Assembly (NCBI GenBank): GCA_017654735.1
Contig: JADPYG010000088.1
Location: 5,324,899 to 5,388,898, forward strand
From: Vishniacozyma victoriae
Lineage: Eukaryota; Basidiomycota; Tremellomycetes; Tremellales; Bulleribasidiaceae
Length of the DNA: 64,000 nucleotides
Direction: 5' to 3'
Below, piece after piece: positions 1 to 12,217 of the stretch. The notes below the pieces were generated by a model. The model was not told the DNA's origin. It made no database searches and saw only the letters and a program-made list of their open reading frames with translations. Position 1 is the stretch's first letter; every line of letters starts with the position of its first letter. The position numbers and the translations under genes are program-made.

Positions 1-715
1 TCAGATTTTGTCGGTCCACCTCGAGCTGGCTTGCTTGGGTATTAATGTAAAAGGGCGATAAGTCGGATTCGTTTGATAGCTGTGTTGATCATGTCTATTT
101 GAGAGGGGTCACGGGCAATTGGTGACATCTGTCGATCGTTGCAGATCAATGGAGATCATCAAACGATGACTGATGAGGAGAGCCAATGCCGATCGACCTC
201 TATTGAATTTCGTATTTCAGACTCCGAATGGCTTTTGAGATGCCTTGCGACGTTCTCGGGACCAAGATACGATGTAGTCATGTGCCATAATGGCACCCGT
301 GCTCATCAGAGAAAGAGGCATGTACTATCCTCTGCTGGGTGTAAGTTCTGTCGCTTGGCGGCACGACACTCTCGGCCGGCCACGCCTAATCTCTGAACTG
401 GATTTATGGTCTGTATAGATGCGCACACTGGAAAGATGTATGAATGCCTCGGCTACGTGATCGCTGTATCTTGCATTTGGAAGCTAGCTGTATCGCTGTA
501 ACTTGTGCCTTGTTTGAATATTGATGCATTATCGTGGACATGACGAAGCCCCGGGAGCGAACGAGGAAGTAAAAGAGCGCCCGGCAAGTTGTAAGCGTGG
601 CCGGTCCAGAACTCGGGCATTTACCACCCGGACGACTGGACATCTTCCATATACATGAATAGCATTGCACACGTATCACAACGTAAATCCAATGTCATCG
701 ACAATCCCTGAGACT
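1..715. other. Left-edge region without a recognised gene
   Basis: I see no credible coding frame here: the short ORFs on both strands have no recognisable domain and no convincing splice signals. The right part should be the promoter of the alcohol dehydrogenase that starts at 716. Confidence 0.5.
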
Positions 716-1999
716 ATGCGAGCCGCCAGAGTGGTGACTCCAGGCGATAAGTGGGTGGCATGATGTAACTTGCCTGGATCGCACTGACACTTAGACTCGA
801 ATACGTTGTCCAAACCGTCCCAATCCCCACAATCCGACCAACGGAACTCTTGCTCAAAGTCAAAGCTGCTGGATTCTGCCATACCGATACTGCTGTCCCC
901 CGTATGGTCTTTGGACAGGCTCTACCCTTTACTGGAAGTCACGAACCCGCTGGTGAGGTTGTCGCACTAGGCGCCGAAGCGACGCGACATGGCAACTTTC
1001 AGATTGGAAGCCGCGTTGCAGCTGTCAACACCGCACGCTGGTGTGGGGAATGCCCAGAATGCAAGTATCATGATCCAAGGTATTGCGCAAAACAACACAT
1101 GATAGGGCTCGTTGGGACGGACGGTGCGTTTGCGGACTACTGTATAGTGGCTGCTAGCAGAGCGGCTTTGCTACCGGAGAGCATGTCATACGAGCAGGTA
1201 CATCCACCCACTCCGTGTGCTGTGGACCTCGCTGACCATTCAGGCCGCTCCTATGAGTTGCGCAGGGGTCACCGCGTACTCCGCCATCAAGCGTGCGAAT
1301 CTGCAACCTGGAGACGTAATTTCGATTAACAGTTGATCCTTGAGCCGCTAATGATCAGGTGATTGGGTTCTCGGGCATCGGCGCTCTTGGGATCTTGGCG
1401 GTCCAGATGGCAAAGGCTATGGTACGTCAGGTCTCGAGATTGATCATATACCGTCACCGACCACCAGGGACTCATGGTCGTCGGTATTGATATACGAGAA
1501 GGACCTCTTACTTTAGCAAGCTCGCTTAAACTCAAACCGGACCTGCTACTGAATGCGAGCGAAGTCACTTCGGAAGTGGGGGCCAGGATGGTCGAACAGC
1601 TTCGCCCGGACGGCTGGGATCGTGGAGCTGGCTGTGACGGTGAGTCACAACAATGTGTTTGGCTCGACCTAGCTGACAACAGCCATTGTCAACCTGAACC
1701 AGAGTGAAGCAGGACTGAAGTACGCAACAAGTATGGTCCGTAATCACGGCACACTTGTCATGACTGCCGGTCCTCCGATAGCCTCATTCTCGATGTTGGA
1801 CTTCATTTTCAAGCAGCTTAATGTGTTCGGAACGCAAAACGGATCGGGGCAGGATCTACGCGAGACCATCGAGCTGTGCACCCGTCATTCAATTCAGAGC
1901 TCTCTCAAGCTGTACAAGCTCGACGAAGACAGTCTGCGCGATATGGTAGCTGGAACACATGAGGCTGGATGGTGTGGTAAAGCTGTTGTGGTCATCTAG
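716..1999 (+). CDS. Zinc-dependent alcohol dehydrogenase (MDR family)
   Basis: Medium-chain zinc alcohol dehydrogenase, predicted to oxidise or reduce an alcohol/aldehyde with NAD(P) in the cytosol; substrate unknown. Six exons join with introns 751-794, 1198-1243, 1316-1358, 1422-1467 and 1640-1682; coding length is 1062 nt, giving 353 aa, the normal family size. The ATG at 716 gives a standard N-terminus (MRAARVV) which would be missed without the 44-nt first intron. Visible motifs: catalytic zinc ligands in GFCHTD, GSHEPAGEV and SCAG; structural zinc cysteines in CGECPECKYHDPRYC; Rossmann motif GIGALG. The next gene, convergent on the other strand, is a Dal5-type permease. Family assignment is firm, substrate is not. 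Confidence 0.9.
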
Positions 2000-2474
2000 T
2001 CCAGCATCATTCTCCGACGCAATGTAAATGTCCTATACGGTGTCCCAGTTCACTTGCCATGGGGAATTACATGTATGTAATTATGCCGACACATCAAGAG
2101 ATTTGGATGAGTCAGGTGTTCACGTGAAAGGGTGGTGGTATATCAAATATGTTTGATCGGCATCTCGGTCAAGTCTGGTAAATAGGAGTCAAGGGGTAGA
2201 TTTGCGATAGAAGTACATCGTTGCGACTCATTGTAGATCATGAACCACAATTGACGAATCGTAATTGGGACTTGTTCGGGACCGACCTCTAAGGGACGTG
2301 TCTCTCAGGACCCACGGCATGTATCTGGGTCGCCTCCCTCAGCGTTGATAATCTAGGTCAATATGGGTGACGACGAGTCGAACATCTTGAGCGGGATTCT
2401 CGTGATGGGCGAAAGCGAGAAACATGTACATCCAAATTGGCTACCTTCAATTACCCAACATCTTCTTCCCCGGC
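2000..2474. other. Convergent intergenic spacer
   Basis: This lies between the 3' ends of the alcohol dehydrogenase and the permease. I see only presumed 3' UTR sequence. Confidence 0.5.
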
Positions 2475-4352
2475 TTAGTAAACATATACAAACTCGTTGT
2501 TCTTGACGTCCGTCACATCGTTGAGTCCTATCATGTCAGCGTAGATCCCTACATGTAAAAGGGGGTGACATACCGGCAGTACCAACACTAGCACCAGCTT
2601 CATCCTTTCCATAAGCCTGATACTTTGATTCCATGGATGTATCGTGAATATGAGCTGGCTTTCCTGCGGCCACCCTCTGCCTTTGTCGTTGTTTATTGAA
2701 TAGCCAGAGAATGACAACTTGGATTCCAATGAGACCGACGAGCGCAATAAAGATACCGAGAACAGCTCGAACTCCTGGAGAGTAGTGGGATTCTTTGTCT
2801 TCTGCCTTGAAGAGGAGAGGACCGATGATATTTCCTGCTGCACTTGCGGCGTTGAAGAAAGCCACTATGATGTTAGTGGGTTCATATGAGAGGTGGGTTG
2901 GACATACTAATGACTGATTTCTTGGTTTGACCGGCTGTGTTGGCGACGATCCAAGAGACGATCAATGGGTTACCACCGAATAGGAAGGCCATGAGGTAGT
3001 ACCCACCAAGGGCGACTGATGCAGTAAAGTTATCGCTGATACTTTCGACGTAGATCATAGCACATCCGGCGACCACCAATACCATGAGACCGGCGAGGAT
3101 AGCCGACTTGATACGTAGTTTGGCGGCACAGTAACATCCGAAGAGAATGGCGATAGTCTGTAAGGCTCCGAAAGGCATACTGAGCAGGGTGGTACTGCCT
3201 ATCAGCTATGTCTCTTGATCTCAAGGTAGGGAGAGCTTACACGAATTTGTCGTATCCAAATCCTTTGATAAGAGTAGGTCCAAAAACGTTTGTAACCGCG
3301 GCACCGATATTGGGAAGCATGACGATACCCAACCAAATGTACGATTTAGGGTCCACAAACACTTCGATGACCTGATCCCACTTCCATTCCCTAGTTCCAG
3401 TACCAGTTTGGTTGGCCCTCAGTCGCTCGTATGCCATCTTCTTTTCAGTCTCGGTCAAGAATCGACAGGTCTCGATATCGCTGTCGAGGAAGAACCAAAC
3501 GAGTGGTGCGGATGCGATGGTGATGATTCCCGCAACAAGGTAAAGGGCTTGCCATGCCTTGAAGTTGTCGGAATTGATGTGGCCCTGATTGTCAGAGACT
3601 TCCAGAGGGGACGAGGGAGACTCACAAGACCAAATGCGAGAATACTGGCAACGATGGTAGCGATACCGTTGGTACCGTACCAAGCTGCGACTCTGAGGGG
3701 CTGCTCGGATCGTCGATACCACTGGGCAGTGATGATGGAGAATAGAGGTAAACATCTGCGGCATTAGCATTCGCGCCATAGAAGTGGTTGAGACTTACCC
3801 AGCTTCGAATAGACCTAGGAAGAACCTGGTGACATAGATCCCACGGTAATCCTTTGAAGCGGCCATACAAGCCTCACTGACTCCCCAAGCGAATACCAAG
3901 AAAGTCATCAACGGCCTCGAGGGGATTCTGACAATGAGATAAGATGAGAACGGCTGCCAGGCGAGTTGAGCGATAGCATGGATGGACCCTGCGAAACTAG
4001 ACGATCAGCAAAGACTTGATGTGAAAATTGGACTTACCTATAATGAGTTCCAGTCAATTTCAGATCCGTCGAAAGACCAAATACGTTCCCGAGACCGAAT
4101 ACGACTTTGTCGAAAATCTGAAGGAAGTAGATCCAACATAATATGGCCAAGATTCGTTTGTCGGTCTTGCGTCTGATACGCCTGTCCTATAACATCAGCG
4201 CTGCCTTGTTTATATTCCCACTAAATGAGACTTACGTCTTCCTCGGATAACTCGATCCTCTCTTCCTCCATCTCCCCCTTTCCTGTAGGTGCCCGCTCGA
4301 GATCCTCATGCTCCGTCTCGTGTTTCTTGTCCATTTCGATTTCGTTCTGCAT
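2475..4352 (-). CDS. MFS anion:cation symporter, Dal5/allantoate permease type
   Basis: Twelve-helix MFS transporter of the ACS family (relatives: Dal5 allantoate, Tna1 nicotinate, Fen2 pantothenate permeases), predicted to import a small organic anion at the plasma membrane. The ATG at 4352 begins an acidic cytosolic tail (MQNEIEMDKK). After an intron come DRRIRRKTDKRILAIL and the first helix with FDKVVFGLGNVFGL. The helices LGLFEAG, KAWQALYLVAGI and GGYYLMAFLFGG are typical of the family. The last exon follows an intron beginning GTATGT near 2570 and ends in NNEFVYVY, a family-like C-terminus. At least six introns of about 45-55 nt are needed. Substrate cannot be deduced. Confidence 0.85.
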
Positions 4353-5359
4353 CTTGGACTTGATTGTCGATTTAATGGAAGAAGGGTGGATGAGAAAGAA
4401 GACTCCAAGGGCGCCCCATCGGGGCTAGATATATGAAAAACTCCAAGGGGCTCTAGCCCTAGACGCGTCAGTACCCGAACTTAGTCCAAGATCCCGTCTG
4501 TTACCGCAAACGAACGTCTATCTTCGGACAGATGGACCGGTGACCCCGGTCTAGACATTCGGAATAGGGATTTAACGGATCGACCCCGTGAGAATGAGCA
4601 AGGGGAAAAGAGAGAAGCGGGGATACATCGAGAGTCCACAGGCACGTTCCTTGGCAGTTGAATTTAGAACTTGTAACTCCGCCACCTCGGCTCTTGGCCA
4701 CTGGCCAAAAGCTGTAATTCACGGTTAAACGAGGGATTGTATAAAGTTGCCTTTCATTGCCGTAAAGGACTGGGTGAGGTTGAGTTTGATACCGGTGAAC
4801 TGGACCGGAAGCTCTGAGATGATGTATGCTAAGAAGGCGTTTTCTGGAAAAACAACGTTCAGACCGCTTATAGCCGACTAACTTGCTTCCGGATCGACCG
4901 GGACGATCTCTTCCAGAGGCTCGCCTTGTCCTGGTATCACATCACTCTGAAACGAGGACCGGTCCGTATTTCGCAAGGTAGGTGGACGGCAAAGTGCTGA
5001 GCCCATCTAAACCGTCAACCGTTGACCGTTGACCGTGAATAACCGTCATCATTAATTGCGGTTGTAGCACCATCGGACCGTTCGAAGGCTTGGCTCAACA
5101 TCGCCAAGGTCCACGATCAAGACTTGTCACTCGGATGGCCATGCAATGCATCAAGACTTGCTAAACATACTCAAGAACTGATTTGTTAATCTATAATCTA
5201 TAGTTCATCATGTGATGAAACGGTGCTACCAAAAATATTCAGTAGTTCTGGATATCAGCTACTTCTTTATTTTCCACCCGGAGCTAGCGAGTAGGTGATA
5301 GGTAAGGGTGAGGACAGTTAAAAGAGCATGATCTAGGAGGGGAGTGAAAGGAAAGGTCT
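4353..5359. other. Intergenic region upstream of the permease
   Basis: About 1 kb with no gene recognised. It holds the permease promoter and the 3' flank of the DnaJ gene. At 5011-5047 there is a cluster of repeated CCGTTGAC/GTCAACGG words, including the near-palindrome GTCAACCGTTGAC; it could be a transcription factor site, but this is speculative. Confidence 0.45.
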
Positions 5360-7318
5360 TTAAGACCAAAACTCACTTTCTCTCGTCTCACTCGTTATTG
5401 CCGTTGGCATCACTACACTGTACTCGATATACATGTCTCCTTGAGGGACATCATGGAATGATGGCATCTATCTATCAGCGGCTTCCAATTTCTGTCTTGA
5501 TGAACTCACGCCTTCTCCCTCTATCACTTCCACCTCGTTTGGCTGTGTCGTTCCCTTTCTGGAGAGGGGTATCGTCCGTCCGTCAAGATGTGTCATTGTC
5601 CTTTCGAAACCGAGTAGTGCCTGTTGTCAGCGATGTTTCATTGCACAATCTCTTTCATCCATCTACTCCGGCATACCATCTACCCTCCGCTCAATCTCGA
5701 CCGGTCTCCTCAGCTCAACATTCCTCGCAGTCCCCGTTCGCCCCTCTCGATTGCAAGAGAAAGTATAATAGACTCACCTCAGCGACACTCAACACAACCC
5801 TCCCCACAATCCCATTCTCTTTCCTCCCCCACCCCCCTTCCCCATCCTTCTTCTGACTCCGAACTCTTACAACAACATCCCCAGCTTCCCACTCCGTACT
5901 CTCATCCGCTTCTCCACTGAATACTTCTTCGAACCCTTCTGGAGCTCCTGCTGGAATATGAACTGCGAGGGTATGTTGGGTATCTAGGACTTTGGTGCCT
6001 TTGCATCGAGGACATAGGCGGGTTATGCGTTTGCCTTTTCCTGCACATTGTTGGCATCTGTTGTCAGCGTCCGTAGGGCGAGAAGTAAAGCGAGTCATTA
6101 GGATGAGGAGGCGAAGCGAGTCCGGTAGGACGAAATGTGAAATATTAAGACGATGGAAGAGGAGTGGGGATGGTCTTGGATTCTGGTGAAACAAGAATAG
6201 TCGAGTGTAGGAGTATGTCTGAGAGGCGTATTTGGTGGAGGGGATCATTTGGTGGAGGAATCGCCCATTGGAAGGAGAGGAGAGCAAAAAAGTTGGACTC
6301 ACGTCATCTGGACATTCGTAAACATCCCCGGAAACACCTGATGTCGTTGAACAGTAACTCCCTGTCCTTTACACGTATCACATCCTTTAATATCGGCGTC
6401 TGAATGGGCTCCTGATCCATGGCAGTGGGTACATATGACTTTTCGGGGGATTTGGAACTGATATTAGCGAGGTCTCGATTCGCCTCCGGAGGAGGTAAAG
6501 GAGAGTTGATTGTGAATGAGGTCTAGAAGGGGGAGTAGGCTTTAGGCATTGATGCTCATCAGGAGGAGAGTAACAGCAATAGGTGAGGGAAAGGGTTGGG
6601 CATCAGATGAGAATGTAAGAGAATCTGATGGAAAGCGAAAAGGGGTAGGAGTAGCAGTGTATCGTCGCCCAAACGAGGAGGACGAGGAGGAGAAGGAAGA
6701 AAGAAAGACCCACCTCAACAGTCCTGCCAGTATACATATCCCCCAAGCTAACTTCCAAATTCGTCAACATCCCAGGTCCTCTCTGTACTTGTTGCCCCCC
6801 GCCACCACCAAAGAACCTCGCGAAAGGATCATTCCCTCCTCCCTGTTTACGGGCTTCATGTTGTTTCAATCCTTCTTCACCATGTCGGTCGTATATCTTT
6901 CTTGTCTCTTATTAGCTCTATGCATCATATCTAGATATGATAAAGATACCTCTTGCTCTGATAAGACCTCGTAGGCTATCTGTCAGTTCTTGAAGCTCTG
7001 ATTAAGGTGGATGGAGTTGGTACCTTTTGCTACTTCTATAAACTTTTCATGGGCTGCTTCGTCGGGATTCAAATCGGGATGATATCTCTTTGATAGTTTC
7101 TACTTATCAGCCAATGCTCAAAACAGAGTGGCAGCTACTTACACGGTATGCTTTCTTGATATCAGCCTCTGAAGCGTCCCTTCCAACTGCTCATTAGCTA
7201 CCTCCACATCGACCCAAGTTATTCACAAACCTCCTAGAGTCTTATATAGTGATTCAGCTGCGAGGCATGTTGATGCTAGAGCTAGTGCTAATGCCCATAA
7301 GAATGCTGAGGGGAGCAT
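5360..7318 (-). CDS. SCJ1: ER DnaJ/Hsp40 co-chaperone, SCJ1-like
   Basis: Type I Hsp40 predicted to work with the ER Hsp70 (BiP/Kar2) in folding. The ATG at 7318 starts a hydrophobic signal peptide (MLPSAFLWALALALAS, then ...CLAAES). Next come the J-domain with the HPD motif (KRYHPDLNP), a G/F-rich linker (FARFFGGGGG), the first substrate-binding segment (LEVSLGDMYTG), zinc-finger CxxCxGxG repeats (CDTCKGQG, CQQCAGKG, CPRCKGTK) and the C-terminal beta domain. Many short introns are needed, one inside the J-domain. The last exon reads VPQGDMYIEYSVVMP and stops at 5360-5362 soon after; no HDEL-type retrieval signal is visible, and a further intron near the end cannot be ruled out. Confidence 0.85.
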
Positions 7319-7350
7319 CTGTATGTATATATGTATATATATATGTCTAT
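7319..7350. repeat. TATA/TATG-rich microsatellite in 5' flank
   Basis: A short alternating GTATATAT-like run just upstream of the DnaJ start codon, in the divergent spacer shared with the Sec14-like gene. It is low-complexity sequence; a promoter role is possible but unproven. Confidence 0.4.
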
Positions 7351-7560
7351 GGTTATACTGAGGATAAAGCAAGATATCTTGATTCCCTAGACGTGGAGGT
7401 TATACACGTGATTATAATTACGTCAGCATATGATTCCCGGCTATCGGCCTTGTTGCCCGTAAGAGTAAGAGTGAGTCTGGTACGATATGAGGGTAGTACG
7501 CAGCAGTGTACTCAACAAGGGTCAATATGATCAACGTTGAAAGGTAAAGCATCAATAGAG

Positions 7561-9729
7561 ATGGGAAAGACAAAGAGCACGAATCCACCTGGGACAGAGG
7601 TATTCAAGAGACATCAAGAAGAATTCCAACGGTATTTACACCTTACCGAATCTGTTCAGAGGGATTTACTAGCGGATGTAGAGGAGTTGAGGGCACAAGA
7701 GCGCTGGGATGAGGATGTTTATGAGGGTGTGAAAGACTGGACAGGTGATCTGGATTCGACATGGAGGTTACTGCGGGTGAGTGCCCTTCTGTACTCAAAG
7801 AAGAGGCGCTTATGAAAAGCGACACCGATACGATGAATCCAAGACCCACGCAGCACTACTAACAGGCCTAGCAAAACGAGTCACACTCTCCCTCCACCGC
7901 CCTATACCGTCCATCCCACCTTACTCGGATTCAGAACTATGTTATGTCCTCCCCTTACCGCGGTATACCGATATCATGGGTCGACCTATTATAGTCTTCT
8001 CATTGAGGGAAGTAAGGAGGGATGGAGACGGGAAAATGGACGATTTGAAGGAATGGAGCTGGTGGGCTTTGGAGATGATTAGGAGGGTATTGAGAGATTA
8101 TTGGGCTGGAGATGTGTGGGGTGGGAAGAGAGGAAAAGGGGGAGAGGGGTGTGTGATTCTGGTTGATGCTGCGGGGGCTGGATATCGGAACCTGGTGAGT
8201 GATCTCTTGGATCTTTTAAGGACACGATTGCAGGAAGACAGGGTCATTACCACTCTGACGGGGAGGTCGAGGACCGAGAATCGAGATTGGGCTGACAGAC
8301 AGGAAGTAGAAATGCTCCCAACCCTCCTCTCTGTAGGCCATAATCACTTCCCAGGAATATTCGACGCAGTCTACGTAGTAAACGCCGGATGGACCCATAG
8401 ATCAATGTGGGGAATTATCAAGCGTGTCCTACCGAAGTCAGCCTTGGACAAGATTATCTTTCTAGACAAAACGGCGGAGGTGGAGAGAGGATTTGATTTG
8501 GACATGTTACCTAAAAGTACGTCCATTCCTTGGCTAAAAGGGGGGATGAGCTGATACTGGTGATAGATCTCGGTGGGAATGATGAAATGACTTTTGAAAC
8601 ACTTGGAAATCCCATTTGGAAGCGGTACTCGCAGGAACAACGCTCACCTATGAAAATTATTACACCTAGTACTTCCTCAACCTCAATAGCGGAGGTATAT
8701 CATACCGCCCACAATACCCCTTTTTCAAGTCGTCGACAAAGTCTAGCAGCAGGCATGGGACTTCAAATGTCTCGTCCTCCACCTCCACCTCCACCACTTG
8801 CAATCGATACTGCTACTGATAACGATACCGCTCTCTCGCGCCAATCTTCACGGACTTCCTCTCCTGGAGGCGCATTGAAAAAGATTAAATCATTATCCGA
8901 TTTCCACCTTTACCTCTCTCCATCCCGCCTAGCGCACTTGGACGTTTTATCCGATTCAGACTCTGATTCCGATATAGAAGACCTCCCTCCAAGAGTGTCG
9001 ATAGGACGAAAACGATCAGATCTACCGAGACCTCAACTTGGGGCATTGGGGAAGGTTGCTGGAGAGGACGCTAGGACCTACTCGGGGAGATTACAGGCTC
9101 ATCACGCTAAGGTGTTGGAAGGATATAAGGATTCTAGGATGGTCGAGGTCTTCCCTGGTCCACCACGACCAATCGGTGCGACCGGAGGACCGGAAGAGGC
9201 GGGACCTTCAAACTTCCACCTTGGGACGAATCGAATGGATCGATCGTCAACCCCATCTGCACCTACTACTCCCGGTCCACCTGTTCCTCATCCCCCTACA
9301 CAAGAAGAGGATGTCCAGCCAATATCAGCATTCCAATCAGACTTGAACCCATATTATGGTTATCCAGCAGTATTAGCCGGAACGACCCTTCGACCCCGAT
9401 ACCACCGAAACAGGAAACGCGATCTAGTCAAAACTCTCCTATTCCTCTTTATCTTACGTATACAATCATGGCGGGACGGTTTCGAGCGATTCTTAGGTTT
9501 GAACAATTTAGGAACATGGCATCGAAATTTTGTCAAGCAGGATCCTGGGAGTGGGTTGATACGTTCATCAGAAGGTGGGGGGGAGAAGGTGGTCAAGAGG
9601 GTAGAGAAAGATTGGATTTGGATGGCTATTACCTTTATTCTATTGAGGGGGACATGGGCTAGGATATTAGGTGGACCACTTGACGCGATGGGATTAGGGG
9701 GAGTGAGGGGTATGCTTGGTTTAGTCTAG
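7561..9729 (+). CDS. Sec14-like CRAL-TRIO lipid-binding protein
   Basis: CRAL-TRIO (Sec14-like) protein, expected to bind or exchange phospholipids at membranes. Introns 7777-7819, 8195-8302 and 8517-8566 give 1968 nt, 655 aa. The N-terminal CRAL-TRIO helical segment spans the first intron (WRLLR joined to RHRYDESKTHAALL). The lipid-binding core follows: RPIIVFSLREV, GCVILVDAAGAGYRNL, FPGIFDAVYVVNAGW, LPKSALDKIIFLD and LGGNDEMTFE. The last ~350 residues form a low-complexity, Ser/Pro-rich tail and end in two hydrophobic stretches (TLLFLFILRIQSW and WMAITFILLRG) that may anchor it in a membrane. The second intron is 108 nt, a multiple of three and stop-free, so intron retention would stay in frame. 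Confidence 0.85.
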
Positions 9730-9931
9730 TCGTATGGCTTATAGGTTGTAGTATATGAGTAGGTTGTATGGTTGTACCGTATTACGTTATCTTGACTTGT
9801 ACTTTTGCTTTCAACGCGACTTGGCATTCATCTCCTTTGTCTTTTTCATTCCAACATCTATACCTAGCTAGTACACAGGAAGGAAAATTACTTGACTGTT
9901 AGGCAAGTGGGAAGGCAGCGATATCCGGATA

Positions 9932-11721
9932 ATGGGTGTGCTTAGACTTGGGATTTGTATTGGAGGTGTCTATTCTACATTCCTCCTATGGGCCATAGCT
10001 CAGGAACGATGTGAGTCTCATTCACTGTGACAAAGAGAAGCAACTCCCTGGATCAAGCGAAAGACACAAAAGATATACAAAGAGATCGTCCAGCTAGGAG
10101 TATCAGGAATGGAAGCAAGGGGTACCGGGAATGGGAGACTAGAGGAGAACCAGCCTGACGATAGTATCGAAACCCTTCCCATCAACCCACCCACACCCCA
10201 CATCACTTACCGAATCGAAATTCCCATCAGCGCTATTCTTAAATTTCGCCCAAGCAATAGCTAGTTGTCTCTCAGCAATCGTCTATCTGGGTGTACAAAG
10301 TTGGCAAAATGGAAATCTAGGAAAGGAAGGATGGAAGGGTGTTTTAGGGATTAATCAATTATTGGGAGGAGATGGAAATGTGAAAGAGAAGACATTAAAT
10401 GAAACGGCACATAGTGTACAAAATGGACATTCTGCTTCTACTACGATGAAGACGACCACGAAAATGGATACGACGACGAAGACGACTACGACGACACTAA
10501 GGGAGAAATTACCATTTCTGCTGTTGCAGGTATCGATATTCCAAACTTTGGCTGGACCTATTGGTTTCTCGGCATTGAGACATATCTCGTATCCTACCAT
10601 GGTACTTGGCAAGGTGAGCTTTCCTCATCTCCTTCCTTCTCCTATCACTTTGTGCTGGACTGGCGTATGATTTGGGTTGGAGGTCAGGTCAGAGGAGAGG
10701 AACATGGAAGTCTAATGAAGGAAAGAAAGGACAGGATGGGCGAGATCAGACGTCAGGATCGAGTCAGATGATGGAGAAGTGGGGAATAAGCACTGGATTA
10801 TCGGATTCAGAATTGGGAGAGAGTGAACATCAAGATATACTCTCGAGATATCGCATGCGGCTTTCCGGAGAAAGAGCTAATATCCAGTCATGTAAATTAA
10901 TCCCAGTCCTACTCCTAAATGTCATTCTCTACCGCCGTCGATTCTCACCACATAAATACCTAGTAGTCTCCCTTGTGACGGTGGGGATATCGATGTTTAT
11001 GTTTTTCGGACCTGCAAAGAAGAAGGGTGGGGAGGATAGTGCGTGGGGATTAGGACTCCTTATGATCAAGTACGTCTACTTTTTCCTTCCTCTTCCCACC
11101 CCTCCTATCTTACACTTCATAACTTGACCTCGTTCCCCTTGACATTCGCTCATTTCTCGTTACTCGTCCACTAATTGCTCGATGCTGATGGACAGCCTCC
11201 TAATTGACGGTCTTACCAACTCGACCCAAGACCAGATCTTTTCGAAATACCCTAAATTCACAGGCCAACAAATGATGTTTACAATGTCTTCATTCACCAT
11301 CCTACTCTTATTACCAACTATGATCCTCCCTCTCCCTTCCCACCCCTTTGCCCTTTTACATCTCCCCTACACCTCGTCTGATCGTATTCTACCAACATTC
11401 GAATTCTCCCAACCCGCCATACTATCCGTTCTATCATTCATCACTTCCCACCCTACATCTCTACCCCCACTCGTAGCTTATGCTCTATTAGGTGGTCTGG
11501 GCCAGTTGTTCATTTTTGAAACAATCCAACATTTCGGTTCGTTGACGCTTGTTATGGTCACTGTAACGAGGAAATTATTTACGATGTTATTGAGTGTTAT
11601 TGTCTTTAATCATACTTTGACGGTCGGTCAATGGGCTGGTGTTGGGGTTGTATTTGGGGGAATTGGGGTCGAGGCGGGTATGAAGAGACGGGAGATGATG
11701 AGGAGGACTAAGAAGGATTAG
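9932..11721 (+). CDS. HUT1: UDP-galactose transporter homolog HUT1 (SLC35B1 family)
   Basis: Multi-spanning nucleotide-sugar transporter of the SLC35B/HUT1 group, acting in the ER membrane; relatives are linked to UDP-galactose/UDP-glucose and to ATP/ADP exchange. Introns 10011-10164, 10614-10887 and 11070-11195 give 1236 nt, 411 aa. The first exon ([14 protein letters not shown]...AIAQER) matches the family start. Conserved pieces: [55 protein letters not shown] and [13 protein letters not shown] Thr/Lys-rich insert ([15 protein letters not shown]) lies in a loop. The C-terminus is strongly basic ([11 protein letters not shown]) but is not a perfect KKxx signal. Confidence 0.9.
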
Positions 11722-12217
11722 TATAGAGTTTAGACTTGCATTGCATTGATGTATTGATTGCATCACCCATATTCAATTTCCTATCGAGAAATAACTGTGT
11801 AATGAGATGCAATACGAGGACCCATGTCAAATCCAGTTGGAGGCGCAGAGGATCAGTCACTGAGATTCCAAAAATCGCGAGTCGGAACAACGGCGTTATC
11901 GAATAAGTAAATAGCCGGATCACCGAGGTATGACACACTTTGCCTACCTACAGTCAAGGTCGTTGTGACCCGTGTATACCATCTAGAGACTGCGGAGATG
12001 CATCGTGTTGATTGATCCTGCGCTCATGTAACCCGTCAGCATAGCAATCAGAAGCATTGGATGTATACAGACCCCGTTTATTGTCGACGTGAATAGAATA
12101 TAATCTATTCTGAGAGAAATAAATAGTGACGTCGTCAAGGTACATACATAGACGGGTATATGTCCATACATCCCCATTGTTCTCTTCTCTACTTTCTACC
12201 ATACATACAATACAGCA
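11722..12217. other. Spacer before glutamate decarboxylase
   Basis: HUT1 3' flank and the promoter of glutamate decarboxylase. The ORFs on the minus strand here have no recognisable domain. Confidence 0.5.

Noticed and set aside
5344..5920. Plus-strand ORFs of 170 and 98 codons
   Set aside because: They are antisense to DnaJ exons and introns, with biased composition and no domain.
11690..11721. KKxx ER-retrieval signal at the HUT1 C-terminus
   Set aside because: The end is TKKD, with lysines at -2 and -3 rather than -3 and -4, so it is only a basic tail.
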